Positions 44,148-54,051 of a stretch of 64,000 bases of DNA are shown piece after piece. The stretch lies in assembly GCA_947184155.2 (NCBI GenBank), contig CAMXCT020001997.1, forward strand, positions 1 to 64,000, given 5' to 3'. Within the stretch, counting starts at the first letter, position 1. Each line of letters begins with the position of its first letter. A program made the position numbers and the translations under genes. This stretch comes from Cladocopium goreaui. Its lineage: Eukaryota; Sar; Dinophyceae; Suessiales; Symbiodiniaceae. The notes below the pieces were generated by a model. It was not told where the DNA came from. It did no database searches and worked only from the letters and a program-made list of their open reading frames with translations.

Positions 44148-45351
44148 CTTCACAAACCGAACACTTGAATTCCCTGGCTAACCCCAAAACTTGTTCACTG
44201 GCCCCCCTCTTTTCCAAAGCATGTAACCTGTTGCGAATGCTCCCATGTCCCGTGGCGGCATGTAACAGGTACAACTTCCGTTTGATGGTTTCGGGGTCTT
44301 TTTCCTCCATCAACTGACCATGAACAAAAGCATCCCCTTGGTGGTCCCCTTCTTGGTTTCCCTCGACGGCAACATCCCCTTGGTGGTTCCCTTTTTGGGT
44401 TTTGGGGGTTTCCTTACCAGCCCCATTCCTATGGTAACATGAACCACATTGAAACTGGCATCCATGATCCCTCAACTCATGACACACACATCGCATTCCC
44501 TCTCCAAACTGTTTCAACAAAACCGTTCTCCCTTCCATTTCCCGTTGCAAAAGTTCGGGGGTCATTTCTTCAAACATGGCAACAGCAACCCGTTTGGCAT
44601 ACTCAGGAGTGTAATAGGCTGAAACCCTGGCCATTCCCCCCTCACATTTGGCATGTTTGTATCCCTTAGGACAACGGCATGGCAGTTGCAACAGTTGAAA
44701 CAACCTTTGGTGAGTGGTCATGACTTTCCAACCCTTGTGAAGTAACCCATGACTGATTGGGTCCCGCAGGTTCACTTGACATCCATGAGTGGTACACATG
44801 TAAGGGTTATATTTCTTTTGGATCCGTTGGATGAAGGGCAACCTCCATGCTTGACATTTCTCCGCCCATTCCCAAGTGGCATGAATACCCAGTTGTAAAC
44901 ATAGGTGGTACACACAACTGGCGCCAATGTACTGGCGCAGGGCCGCTTTTCTCTTTTCTTCCAACTCGGCCACTTGCTTGTCAGACCGCTGATTGATGGC
45001 CTGCATTGGTGAAAAGGGGCCGCATTCAGTACTGATCCACACATGTTGTGGCTTGTGCTGTCGAATTACATCCAAGGTGAGCCGCACCCCGGCATCTGTA
45101 CTCAGGTCACAGCCATTCCAATGAGAACACCTAATGGCTGCAGTTTCATACCCAGCCTGTTTTTGGATTTCCTGGCTCAGTCGGCTTTCAGGCGAACAAG
45201 CAACCTCAACCAAAATGGTGGGACCTTGCTGGGTCAAATAACCAAAAGCAGCAGGGCCGATACGGTCAGCCTCTTTTTGTACAAACCGAGCCAGACCCTT
45301 GTCTACAGGTTTCCTAACTGCCGCTCCGGTGCCCTCACAAGATTCACTCAG
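44148..45351 (-). CDS. copia segment: methyltransferase-like domain and integrase zinc finger
   Basis: The first ~250 residues after KGLARFVQKEADRIG resemble a cytosine-C5 methyltransferase fold. ILVEVACSPESRLS stands where motif I would be, GCDLSTDAG as the cofactor-binding aspartate, and WISTECGPFSPMQ where the PCQxFS catalytic motif would be, with its cysteine kept but proline changed to glutamate. A Cys-rich stretch (CVCHELRDHGCQFQCGSCYH) follows. The end is the HHCC integrase zinc finger (HAATGH...CSVC). The open frame also extends upstream to 46146, but that part is a shadow of the next segment. Methyltransferase identity is inference. Confidence 0.75.
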
Positions 45352-46097
45352 CTCGTGGCCTCCGACAGCATGGAGAAGCTCTCTTCGGATTCCTTCTTCT
45401 TGCGCGGTCGTTCCTCCTTCATGCTGTCCACATCGTTCTTGAGGGCGGTAATCGCCTCGACCATCTTCAACATCATGGCCTGTGTCTCGTCCACAGGTGG
45501 TGGGCTGCTGGAGCTGCCCGTCTTGGTATTCAACTTGGTCTTGGTGGCTGGTGCTGGTACCGCCGGAAACATCGGGTTCTTCTTCTCTTGTTGGGCCCAT
45601 CGGGCATAGCGGCCGAGAAGGTTGCCATGCTCGCCCTCCTCCATGGTGCGAATGGTCCAGTCGGTGTAGCTGGGGTGGTGTGTGAACACCTCCATGTACG
45701 TCTTGCTGGAGTACTGACCAAACCCCATGGCATCCATCCCCGTGGCCACACTGATCTGGTAGATCTTGTCCATGGCTGCATGTTGGAGCTCCATCATGGT
45801 GGCATTGGGTGACACCATCATCTTCAGCTCCTGTGAGCAGAAGACCTGGAGAGTGTCCTTCTTTTTGGAAGCTCGATTCAGCTTCTGCACCCAGCCCTGG
45901 TAGTCGGTCAAGACTTGGCCCTTGTTGCGATGGATCCCCTGCTCGATCTCCAGGTCGGCTAGGCGGACTCGGAGCTCTGTCAAGGTCCATGTCTCGGGTG
46001 GCACTTCTCCCAGTGCCTGTAGGGCTGCGGTCAGCTCGCCCTTGTTCATCTTGCCAAAGGCCGGCATGTTCACCACTCGAAGGTCGATCAGGGTCAC
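45348..46097 (-). CDS. copia segment: SAP-like and helical linker domain
   Basis: The frame opens at 46097 right after a TAG|GTG acceptor and runs 249 codons. MPAFGKMNKGELTAALQALG with a following LTELRVRLADLE resembles a SAP helix-extension-helix DNA-binding motif. Then come a helical region (VEAITALKNDVDSMKEERPR) and a Lys-rich end. It stops with TGA at 45348-45350, one base out of frame with the methyltransferase-like segment, so a second -1 shift or indel lies near here. No canonical slippery heptamer is seen. Real coding is evident from amino-acid composition compared with the overlapping frame. Confidence 0.75.
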   Translation of the reverse strand: MTLIDLRVVNMPAFGKMNKGELTAALQALGEVPPETWTLTELRVRLADLEIEQGIHRNKGQVLTDYQGWVQKLNRASKKKDTLQVFCSQELKMMVSPNATMMELQHAAMDKIYQISVATGMDAMGFGQYSSKTYMEVFTHHPSYTDWTIRTMEEGEHGNLLGRYARWAQQEKKNPMFPAVPAPATKTKLNTKTGSSSSPPPVDETQAMMLKMVEAITALKNDVDSMKEERPRKKKESEESFSMLSEATS

Positions 46098-46269
46098 CTA
46101 CGATTGGAGCTTGTGGATGGCTGCAGGTGGTGGTGAGATTGTACATGTTGTGAGGTGTATGTGTCGTGTGTGCATGGCCATGGTTGTCATGTTCACTACC
46201 AACATTAACCCAACAATCCTGGTCCTGAACATGAGTGTGATCATCTGGAGTCCTACGTTGTCTCCCTAC
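46098..46269 (-). other. Probable intron of the copia polyprotein, 172 nt
   Basis: The coding strand reads CATCAG|GTAGGGAGA at the donor and CCAATCGTAG|GTGACC at the acceptor. Removing these 172 bases places the gag-protease frame exactly in phase with the SAP-like segment (FHQ then VTLIDL). Both sites are close to consensus. The intron itself has no stop in the gag frame, so retention leads into the shadow frame instead. Confidence 0.6.
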
Positions 46270-48174
46270 CTGATGAAAAACGTGGACCTCTCTTTCACAG
46301 TCAGGCGGCTGTTCAGAGAGGAGTTGTCCCTAGCCCTCCGTGTTCTCACAGAGTTCTTTCAAACTACGCACTCGCTCTGTACACTTGACGGCATCTTTGT
46401 ACAAGTCGTCAGACAAAGAGATCAGCTGGTGCCCCGTGGTGGAGCGTGTCAATGGTACTGCTCGGTGTTCATCCAAGGCCCGGAAGACAATCAAGTCATT
46501 TTCAAAGTCAATGATTGCCCCCAGGGCTCGCAGAGTTGCAATGGATACCAAAATGGGTCCATCGCCCCGGTCCAGAGTGTGCACCATGAGCTCCCCATTC
46601 TTGTTGGCTGCCGTGATGCCCATCTTGGTGGTGCTCATGCATCGGTCTCGAGTGCTGTTTCCAAAACCAAAGGTTGGCTGGTTCGTGGTATCCACTTGCA
46701 GAACCCTTCCATCCTTGTGCTTGTTCACGTTTTGTTGCACCAAGGCCTCAAGAGCTTGGACTGATGCCAGCGTGCGGGTGGCCCCCCCATCAATGACTCC
46801 ATAGCCCAAGCGGGTGGCCTCGGCAGTAGACATGTCATTTGCTGACATGGCACTGGCTTCGATGTCGGTGTCCTGCAAGTAGCAGACAAAGGGAGCTTCT
46901 TCTTGGTCAGCATGGTGAGCTTCGGCTTTTCCAGGTCCTTGACGGTCTGGACAGTTGGCAATCTTGTGGTTTCCTCCGCATTTGAAGCATTTTATGCCCA
47001 CACTGGTAGAAGAGCTCGATGTCGTTCCAACCTTCACCTTCTCTGATCCCACCTTGTAGTATTGTCGGCTAAGACGCACCTGGTGTTGCTTGGCTCTGGC
47101 CTCCCGCAAAGTGCGTTTGGCTTGCTGCATTGCCACCAGTGCGCCCGATGCTTCCTGCTCAGCTTCGGAGATCAGGTAGATGCCCTCTTCGTTCATTCCT
47201 TCCCTCAGCAAGTTGGCCACATCATTTGATTTGTCCTTGTCGTCATCCTCAGAAATGACCTCTTCCTGCCAGAAGCTGCTCGGCTTGTGGCTTTGGTCGC
47301 GGCGCATCAGATCCATCTCTGGGAACTGGCTCCTCAACTCCTGCGCAATGCGCTCCAAGCTGAAGTCGCCGGCCACGGCGGTTTGTACGAGGTTGCGCTC
47401 CTGTGTGTCCAGGTTGGCATCGGCGAGAAGGTACCAGCCCTGCAAGAAGTCTGGTAGTAGTTCATCCGTAGTGTCCACCCAGTCCGCATTCTCACTGGTG
47501 TAGTTGGACTGTGATGACCATTGATCCTGTCCCCATCTCGCCCAGTTCCACCACCCTTGGTAGTTGTCCTCTCCAGGCTCATTGTTGTTTTCTTGACTCT
47601 CATCTTCACCGGGCACTGGCTCAGTGGCATCTGCTTGGGAAGCCGCTGCTGAGTTGGCCTGGGTGTCCCCGGCATCACTTGGCCACCAGGAACTATATCC
47701 CCCATAGCGCCATCCACCTCGTTCTGGTCGTCCTCGGCTGTGTTGTCCTTGAGCTCGATGTCCATAGTGGCGCTGAGCCCTGGCCAGCGCTTGTCGTGCT
47801 CGAGCATAGACCTCAACCTTCCGCACTATGTAGTTGTTCATGCTCTCAAACTTCTTCCTCTTGGACTGGCGGAAGTATTGGTTGAGGTAGTCAGACAAGT
47901 CTGGGATTTGTGGTTTCCCCAGTCGTTGCCTGAGGTAGTCCAGGAGGTGTTCCACGCCTCCCGCAAAGGACAGCCAGTCCGGGCGTTTGCCCACGACTAG
48001 CTTCTTTGCCGTGCCTTGTAGTTCAGCTTGTAGACGTGGTCCACATAGATACCTCTTATGGTATGCTATTGACTGTTCCCATCTCATCGCCTGTTCTTCG
48101 TAGTCTTGGAATGATCTGGAGTCCCCAGACCACTGTGGCACACCTTCTTTGGATCTAGTGATCTCCCCCTCCAT
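46270..48174 (-). CDS. gag: copia Gag and aspartic protease
   Basis: ATG at 48174 opens 614 codons to an amber codon at 46330-46332; the same frame stays open beyond it to the intron donor. The Gag part is helical and ends in a CCHC zinc knuckle, CFKCGGNHKIANC (C-X2-C-X4-H-X4-C), near residues 394-408. The retropepsin active site follows as VIDGGATRTL near residue 460, with DGGA in place of the common DSGA. LGAIIDFENDLIVF is the usual C-terminal protease strand. The amber replaces a position whose neighbours (EG*GQ) would suit a glutamine codon. Confidence 0.93.
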
Positions 48175-48239
48175 CTCACCTCTTGTCTTTCAGGGATGAC
48201 TCCACGCGATCCCTGACTGGTCCCTGTTTTCACACGCCT

Positions 48240-48259
48240 CTTCTGAGGCTCCGCTACCG
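48240..48259 (-). other. copia primer-binding site candidate
   Basis: Directly inside the 5' LTR the coding strand reads CGGTAGCGGAGCCTCAGAAG. It resembles the TGGTATCAGAGCC site that copia elements use to pair with initiator-Met tRNA, with three differences. The primer tRNA is not proven. Confidence 0.5.
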
Positions 48260-48438
48260 TGCAAGTGGTGAGCGGTGGTCAGCTGCAGCGCTAGTACCCA
48301 AGGTAGGGATCTATGGCACCTAGTGAAAGGAGTTGAACTGGCCCCAGCGAGTCCGCTATCTCCTCTTTTTCTATTGGCACTTGATCCTCAAACTTGTATA
48401 GCACCACACGTGCATACAATCATGTGATTTCACATGCA
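48260..48438 (-). repeat. copia 5' LTR
   Basis: This 179-bp LTR is identical by eye to the one at 40819. TATATATATGAT follows on the plus strand, matching the TA tract on the other side of the element. Confidence 0.95.
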
Positions 48439-49229
48439 TATATATATGATATACATTGCAGCTATTTTCAAGATTACTTGCACACAAAAAAACACATATT
48501 CTTGTATTGGCATGCTGAGTATAGCCATTTTTGACATACAAAGATGACGTCATCTTTACATCACTCTTGGTCATATATTTTCTTGCTGTGTATCATGCAA
48601 TGGCCTATCCATCGGCATAATTATTGTATTTATGACATATTCTTGGCAAAAGCCTTTGGAAATTAAAATTTGGACGGACTAGATCGGATCCGTCAATCCG
48701 GACTATAATCTAGAGGATCCGGTGACTTTAGTATGTCAAAGCTGGTTTCCTAGGGTCCGAGGGGGGGGGGGTCACCAATTTTTTTTTTTTGGACCCCCCC
48801 CTCAGAGAGGTCTAGAAGGTAAAAACCAGAGCTTTAGGGTTTCCAGAGGTCTCGACGAGCAGGAAGAGAGAAAGGAAAAACATATCTATACAGAAAGCTT
48901 AGTAGCAATATATAAATCCAACCTGTGACCCATATCTGTCCATTCCTCTTTCTACATTAAGCTGATATGGCTGAAAATTAAGATTTGTTGGAAAATGTAA
49001 GTATAATTGATTTTGATATTCTCAGTTTGTGGCCTAGCATTTCTTAGTACAAGAAAATATAGAATGAAACATAGTTTTTTTGGTTGATCTTCATGACCTA
49101 AGTAAAATAATTAAACATACCACAAAGATAATTAAACAATGAACATTTGATGATATAGTGATCAAAGATGCTTTTTAGTGACTTTTTCAAAACACAATCA
49201 AAAATGGGGCCTCCACACCGTCCCTTTCT
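48439..49229. other. AT-rich right part of the DNA transposon
   Basis: No supported gene. Long homopolymers lie at 48761-48770 (G) and 48781-48790 (T), with a loose palindrome AATTTTTTTTTTGGACCCCC. The right TIR occupies about 49200-49229. Confidence 0.5.
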
Positions 49230-49413
49230 GATATATATATATATATATTATGCTTGGACTGGGAAAGTCTTCTTGTGACTGTTTGTTTTTGTCGTTTTAA
49301 AGACACCCGATGCGTCACAAAATCAGTACAGCAGTACAGGGAAATTTTGTGATTTTGTGCTATGATCCACTGTTCGGAACAGCACCCCGCGGGCTGCCAC
49401 CAAAGTCTATCTG

Positions 49414-49629
49414 ATGAGATTTACAACCATTCACCTTGATATCCTTGATTGGATTGTAGTTCCTGTTGCGAACAGATTTTTTGAGCACGATGTTTTATAT
49501 GTAGTTGATGTAGTTTTGCTTGGCGCCAATCGCCTCATTAGTACGGGCACAAGAAAGGATGAAACAACTTTAGACGCAGTTTTGCTTCGCATTAGAGCCT
49601 GCAAAGTAAATCAGTCCACATCCCGATGA
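49414..49629 (+). CDS. Unidentified open stretch, possible exon
   Basis: Seventy-one codons end in TGA and read as ordinary protein (TTIHLDILDWIVVPVANRFF, then DVVLLGANRLISTGTRKDET). No family recognised. Codon use is more AT-rich than in the coil exons. Splice sites were not evident. Confidence 0.35.
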   Translation: MRFTTIHLDILDWIVVPVANRFFEHDVLYVVDVVLLGANRLISTGTRKDETTLDAVLLRIRACKVNQSTSR

Positions 49630-49694
49630 CTTGTGACATGTCACAGCCAAGCTGCCGCAGATCCTACTCGAGTTTCAAGCTTAAAACCCAGCTG

Positions 49695-49805
49695 GGTTTA
49701 GATACATATGTGTACGATGTTAACATACCTGTACATAGACATATACATATACATATACATGTACATTATGTATGTCTATAATGTACATACATATAACATA
49801 TACAT
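49695..49805. repeat. TATACA/TGTACA microsatellite
   Basis: Short alternating ATACAT/GTACAT units. No gene is visible. Confidence 0.7.
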
Positions 49806-50006
49806 TATCGACATTGGCAACCCGGCAAAAAAAACACGCTTGTCTCTAGCTAGTGCCATAAAAGACACGATATTGGGACCTCGCCGGGTGAGGGGCATAA
49901 AACATCTACGATCCGATTTCAGACCCAGGTGACCATCCCCAGCGCAATGTGCACCACACGCAGCCTGACACACCAGCCGAGAATGATGAAAGCAACTGGG
50001 CGATGG

Positions 50007-50118
50007 CCAGGACGGCCAGGATGGCCAGGATGGCCAGGATGGCGTCGTGTAGTGATCACCCAACCATCCCAACCATCCCAACCATCCCAACCATCCCAAC
50101 CATCCCAACCATCCCAAG
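50007..50118. repeat. Two adjacent 10-bp repeats
   Basis: GGATGGCCAG occurs about four times at 50007-50045. ACCATCCCAA then occurs about eight times at 50060-50118. They are near reverse complements in part (GGATGG/CCATCC), so the block could fold back. All frames through it are repeat translations. Confidence 0.85.
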
Positions 50119-50379
50119 CCCAATTCAAAATTGGATCAATTGGACTCCCTAGAGATAAAGGTTATTCACCAGAGCAGGTCACTCAGCTCCTTCCTAACGA
50201 CTTCCCTGGCAGTTGCAAGTTGTAAAACACTCTTCGGTCCTTGCCCTTAGCCTTGGTAAACGATGCATTGCGACATCATAGAAATAAGTTGACGACTCAA
50301 AGACTCAGCTGATCATTTACTAACGCCAACAACAACCCCTGTAAAACTCTATGTCCTGAAAGGTTTCATTTTGTTGTAG

Positions 50380-50445
50380 GTTGCCCTGAAATATTTCATT
50401 GATGGACGCCCATTGGGATTCGCCACGTCTCCAATGCCTCTTAGT
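50380..50445 (+). CDS. Exon candidate (VALKYFIDGRPLGFATSPMP)
   Basis: A good acceptor, TTTTGTTGTAG|GTT, opens VALKYFIDGRPLGFATSPMP and continues to a TGA near 50458. Donor uncertain. The peptide is globular rather than coil. An antisense 87-codon frame overlaps. Confidence 0.4.
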
Positions 50446-51043
50446 GATAAAGGAGGCTGAGCTACCTGGAACATCCTGGAACTGTTCGAACTAGTGGGAG
50501 TTAGATGAGTTAGTAGCTGGGATTGTTTGCCGCTGGGGTCAGTACAATAACATGCAAGAACCCTAGGACCGTTTGGAATCCCTAGGAGTCCTAGGAGCAT
50601 GTTTGTTTTCACGAAAGCTGGCTTCTGCTAGCTGAAACCCTTCTTGCTTTAGCAAGGTATGGGGGCTCCAATCACATCAAACTTCATACTTAACTACCCC
50701 CCCCGCTGGCTTGTTCACAAGCAGTTGTGTCACCACCGGCAAACCCGGCAGCATCCACATCCTCAGCATCATTGTGTTTTCATGTCAAGCTCCCTGCCAA
50801 GCTAGCTTTCGTCCCTTACTGCTGGGCCCCAAGTCTAGTATTCAGCTACCAAGGTGATCCTGTTCCAAGCCATGAAGTGGTGGCCAGCAAGGCTTGGAGC
50901 GGGCCTGAGGAATGGTGACGGATTTCGCCATGGGGCGGTACAAAGAAAACAGCAAACAGACTGACGCAATGACCGCAATGACTTGTCAAGGGATCAATTC
51001 CGATCTCATCAGATCCCCTGGAACCCTGGGATTCCTCAAACAG

Positions 51044-51075
51044 CTACGGCAGCTCCGGGCACGATGGCAAATGAG
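51044..51075 (+). CDS. Coiled-coil mini-exon (LRQLRARWQM)
   Basis: The acceptor CTCAAACAG|CTA and donor GAG|GTCCAC enclose LRQLRARWQM. The frame upstream (SPGTLGFLKQ) is also open, so the exon may begin earlier. Confidence 0.55.
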
Positions 51076-51717
51076 GTCCACCCCATCTGGGTTTCACAGG
51101 AATTAAGGTAGGGAGCCGAGCAGGTAATTCCACCGGTGGAGAATGAAGCGCCTGGTGAGTTGGAGGCCTGGCGATGCCAGTGATCCTGTTGCCATGGTTC
51201 TTGCGAGCTTGAAGCGCTTTTTTTCGTTTTCAGGGCGATTCAGTTTATAGCTACACTAACCCACACAAACTCAAATCCCACTCTACCAGAAAGGAGGAAT
51301 TTTCTGCCACCTTGGTGCCACCTTGGTCAATGTCGCCAGGAGCAGACAAATGTGGACATACCGCCAGTGCCGGAGGCGATGGCAACCATGGTTCTTTAGG
51401 TGGCAAAACAGAAACCATGTGAAAATGTAAGGATTTAACGTGATTGAACCCATGACCATGGAGAATCAAGTGGTGATAGCTGGGCCCCAAGTTGTGTTCA
51501 TTTCAAGGGGCAAAATCATGATCCTCCATTGGATTTTGGGGTGTCCTATCCTGAGAGAAACCCAGAGAACCACACATACTGTAGTTCGTTCTTCAGTCTG
51601 GAGCAAGAGTTTTTTCATGGAAACATGTGTCCGGTAGTTTTCGCAGGTCCGACCAGCTATTCCTATTTGTTACTTAAATGGGACAGTTTGGACATTTTGC
51701 TCCTGACCATCCTGCAG

Positions 51718-51790
51718 ATGGCCCAACTTGAGCTGGATGCCTTGTCAAAATTGTCCTCCAGTCCGCAGTATTGGTGCGAGAGGGAGCTAG
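51718..51790 (+). CDS. Coiled-coil exon (MAQLELDALSKLSSSPQYWC...)
   Basis: The acceptor CCATCCTGCAG|ATG and donor CTAG|GTGATG enclose 73 bp. The peptide starts MAQLELDALSKLSSSPQYWC and ends EREL. Sites and peptide are both good. Confidence 0.65.
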
Positions 51791-52140
51791 GTGATGAACC
51801 AAACACAAGTTGGATTTCGTAGGGATCTACGATGGCACTATGGTTCCCAATCATGCCTAGTCTGTGAAGGTTAGTACCGATCGGCCAGGAAAGTGCTCAG
51901 CGTGCGCTGGTGATTCAACTTCCAGGGAGCAGTGACCATTTGCATGAGCCTTGGCTGCGAAGGTGTGGGAAATGCCATGGACAGGGCCGTGGAAAGGACC
52001 GTGGGTATATGGTGAGTTCAAACTGGGAACACTCACAGTCGAGAATAATCTAGAAAAAGAAAAGAGGATCAAAATCGATCAAAAAAGAATAAAAAAGATA
52101 CAGTATGTCAGTTATCATTGGGATCCAAAAATGAAAAGAG

Positions 52141-52232
52141 ATGCAAGCAAGCAAGCAAGCAAGCAGGCAGGCAGGCAGGCAGGCAAGCAAGCAAGCAAGC
52201 AAGGAAGCAAGGAAGGAAGGAAGGAAGGGGAG
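52141..52232. repeat. GCAA/GCAG/GGAA tetranucleotide run
   Basis: Consecutive runs of GCAA, GCAG, GCAA and GGAA. Protein frames over it are repeat translations (ASKQ, CLLA). Confidence 0.95.
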
Positions 52233-52239
52233 GCGGGAA

Positions 52240-53165
52240 ACTCTATGCCCAAATTTTGGGTTTGAGCTCCAAAATGTCACGTATACCATGCCTTCCGAAA
52301 GGTTCCAGGTCCAAAATGTTGCAAATGAAAGGAAGGGAAGGAGGGAGGGAGGGAACGAAGGGGAAGAAGGAAAGAAAGAAATACCATGCAAACTGTAATG
52401 TTTAAATTTCAAAATGCTGCAAATACCATGGAAAATGAGAGGTTTCAGCCTGCAAATGCTGCATGCACCATGTCAAATGAACAGTTTAAAATCCAAAACG
52501 TGCAAATACCATGCCAAATGAAAGTTGAATTCAAACATGTTTCTTGAAAGATTCTAGTGGCAAAATGTTCCAGAAATACCTGCTTCCAACAACCAACGTA
52601 AAGAGAATAAAACAAGAAAAGAAGATATCGCCTACAACATGTGGCTCAACGCCATGGGCTCCGCACCCTGCCCTCCCCCTCCAGCATTTTTTTAGTTCAA
52701 CCCTGGACCGCCAACACCAATCAACAATCCATGACAACATCACAATAAGACAGATTCAAGTGCCAAAATGTTTCACAAATACCTGCTTTCAACTTCACAC
52801 AACCAGTGGAGAGTCGTTTTTGTGTCCAACATTCCAACAGCTAACAGGTTGTGTCTCATATGGTGTAACCACCATGCTAATTGGACGCCTGGCGTTTTTT
52901 TCGGAATGCTGCATGTACCTTGGAGATAAGAAATTTGACTTTGAACATGCTCCAAAATGCTGCAACTGATAAAGTCAAGATTCAAGGTTGGAAATGTTGC
53001 AAATACGGAGCAAAATGAAAGATTCAAGGTCCAAAAATCCTGCCAATACCGAGAAATAAGAGATTCTCAGGTGCAAAATGTTGCAAATACCAGAGACAGA
53101 GACATAAGATATCTTGGTTCCAAAATGCTGCAAGTTCTGGAAATGCCATGCACGATGTTCGTTCT
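52240..53165. repeat. Degenerate ~60-65-bp repeat with GCAAATACCATG core
   Basis: The phrase CCAAAATGTTGCAAATACCA, or a variant, recurs about 12 times, usually followed by TGCCAAATGAAAGGTTCAAG-like sequence. Spacing is 55-70 bp in the clearer parts, with unrelated inserts such as 52590-52735. Copies differ enough to suggest an old array. No gene is visible. Confidence 0.7.
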
Positions 53166-53254
53166 TCCGAAATGAGTTTTTTTTTTTATTCATACTATTT
53201 TTGTATTTTTTGTGGGCCGGTTGGAATTATTTGATCTCAATAGTAGTTTGTTTG

Positions 53255-53390
53255 ATCCCCGCCATGAAAAGGGTTGTGGCTTTTCGGGCCGAAATGCCCT
53301 ATGGGGCGTCGTTTGACTTGAGTGGCGACGAAGTTTTTTTGCAGGGAATGGAGACAATGTGTCACTCCAGACCCAAAATGTCTTGAATGG
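53255..53390 (+). CDS. Exon candidate (MKRVVAFRAEMPYGASFDLS...)
   Basis: The plus frame reads MKRVVAFRAEMPYGASFDLS, then GDEVFLQGMETM, ending in TGA at about 53386. An antisense frame (DTLSPFPAKKLRRHSS) overlaps. No clear acceptor was seen, so this is only a candidate. Confidence 0.3.
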
Positions 53391-53738
53391 TTTCTTTGTT
53401 TTTGACGTGGTTGCGTTTCTTGTCATTGAGTGCAGCATAGGTCGCCAATAGGTCTCTTATCGCATCGAGGGAAAAAAAAACATCGGAGCAGATGGGTGGA
53501 ACCCCTGTGATTTGGCCCAAAATTGTCGCAGATCTAAGGAAAGTTATCCAACTGGCGGTATGCTCAGTGTCTTGGCTTAGTGTTTCCCTGTGGACACTGC
53601 AGCTGACCTACAGTAGGTTTTTTCTAAACCAAATGGAAGTATTCAAGACCGCGCAACTTCCAAAGCAACGTGCAATGCTCTTGGGATGGTATGTGGATTT
53701 GTAACTTGTAGCTTTATCAACAGCTGATTTGCATCTAG

Positions 53739-53812
53739 ATGTGTCCCTAAAGATGACTATGCAATCTACGCAATGGGAACACCGCGAGCGGCAGCACTTT
53801 GCTTGGTACCAG
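53739..53812 (+). CDS. Exon (VSLKMTMQSTQWEHRERQHF...)
   Basis: The acceptor TTTGCATCTAG|AT opens VSLKMTMQSTQWEHRERQHF and AWYQ, ending at CAG|GATCAG, which would be a GA donor as reported in dinoflagellates. The Q/E/R/H-rich helix fits the series. A smaller candidate (ADLRKVIQLA before GTATGC) lies at about 53528-53557. Confidence 0.5.
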
Positions 53813-53923
53813 GATCAGATTTTCTGACAACAACCAGAGATGAATGAGGATTTGGGAGGCAGAACAAAACGAACCAAAGATGACCGACCAATGATCAAAG
53901 ATAGATCAACTGATCGTTTATAG

Positions 53924-53956
53924 GTTGGTGATGGTCAGGATGCACAAACGCCTCAG
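53924..53956 (+). CDS. Mini-exon (LVMVRMHKRL)
   Basis: Between GTTTATAG|G and the consensus donor CTCAG|GTAAGT a frame reads LVMVRMHKRL. A later acceptor (GGTCAG|GAT) would leave only 18 bp. The donor is the best consensus match in the region. Confidence 0.5.
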
Positions 53957-53990
53957 GTAAGTTGAAAAGCACCGTGGATTTGTTACAAGA

Positions 53991-54051
53991 TGCGGCCCAG
54001 AAGCTGAAAATCGGCGGACCGATGATCGAAGATCGACACTTCTGGGGCAAA
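53991..54051 (+). CDS. Exon candidate (AAQKLKIGGPMIEDRHFWGK)
   Basis: After TTGTTACAAG|AT the frame reads AAQKLKIGGPMIEDRHFWGK and then meets TGA. It could be a terminal exon of one gene, or end at an earlier donor. Charged and helical like the others. Confidence 0.4.

Larger units (their letters stand above)
40819..48438 (-). mobile_element. Ty1/copia LTR retrotransposon, nearly complete
   Basis: Identical 179-bp LTRs flank a 7.3-kb interior coding on the minus strand. Domain order is gag, zinc knuckle, protease, extra SAP-like and methyltransferase-like segments, integrase, reverse transcriptase, RNase H. Integrase before RT defines copia. The insertion is in a TA microsatellite, so the 5-bp target duplication cannot be read. 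Identical LTRs imply a recent insertion, yet the coding strand carries one amber codon and two -1 frame changes. A likely 172-nt intron joins gag-protease to the next segment. Confidence 0.95.
39259..49229. mobile_element. AT-rich DNA transposon with TIRs, host of the nested copia
   Basis: The left end GAGTGGGACGCGGTGGAGGC (then CCCATTTTTA) is inverted at the right end, where the reverse complement reads GAAAGGGACGGTGTGGAGGC (then CCCATTTTTG). The ~25-bp TIRs differ at a few positions. A 3-bp TGA flanks both ends (39256-39258, 49230-49232). Without the copia the element is about 2.35 kb and clearly more AT-rich than its surroundings. Protein-like minus-strand frames at 39424-39696, 39648-39887 and 40129-40359 may be transposase remnants, but no DDE motif was identified. 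Superfamily unknown. Confidence 0.6.

Noticed and set aside
45400-46146. Upstream half of the 708-codon copia frame (H/G/P/R-rich)
   Set aside because: It is a shadow of the SAP-like ORF in the next frame. Composition is unlike protein, while the 249-codon frame is normal.
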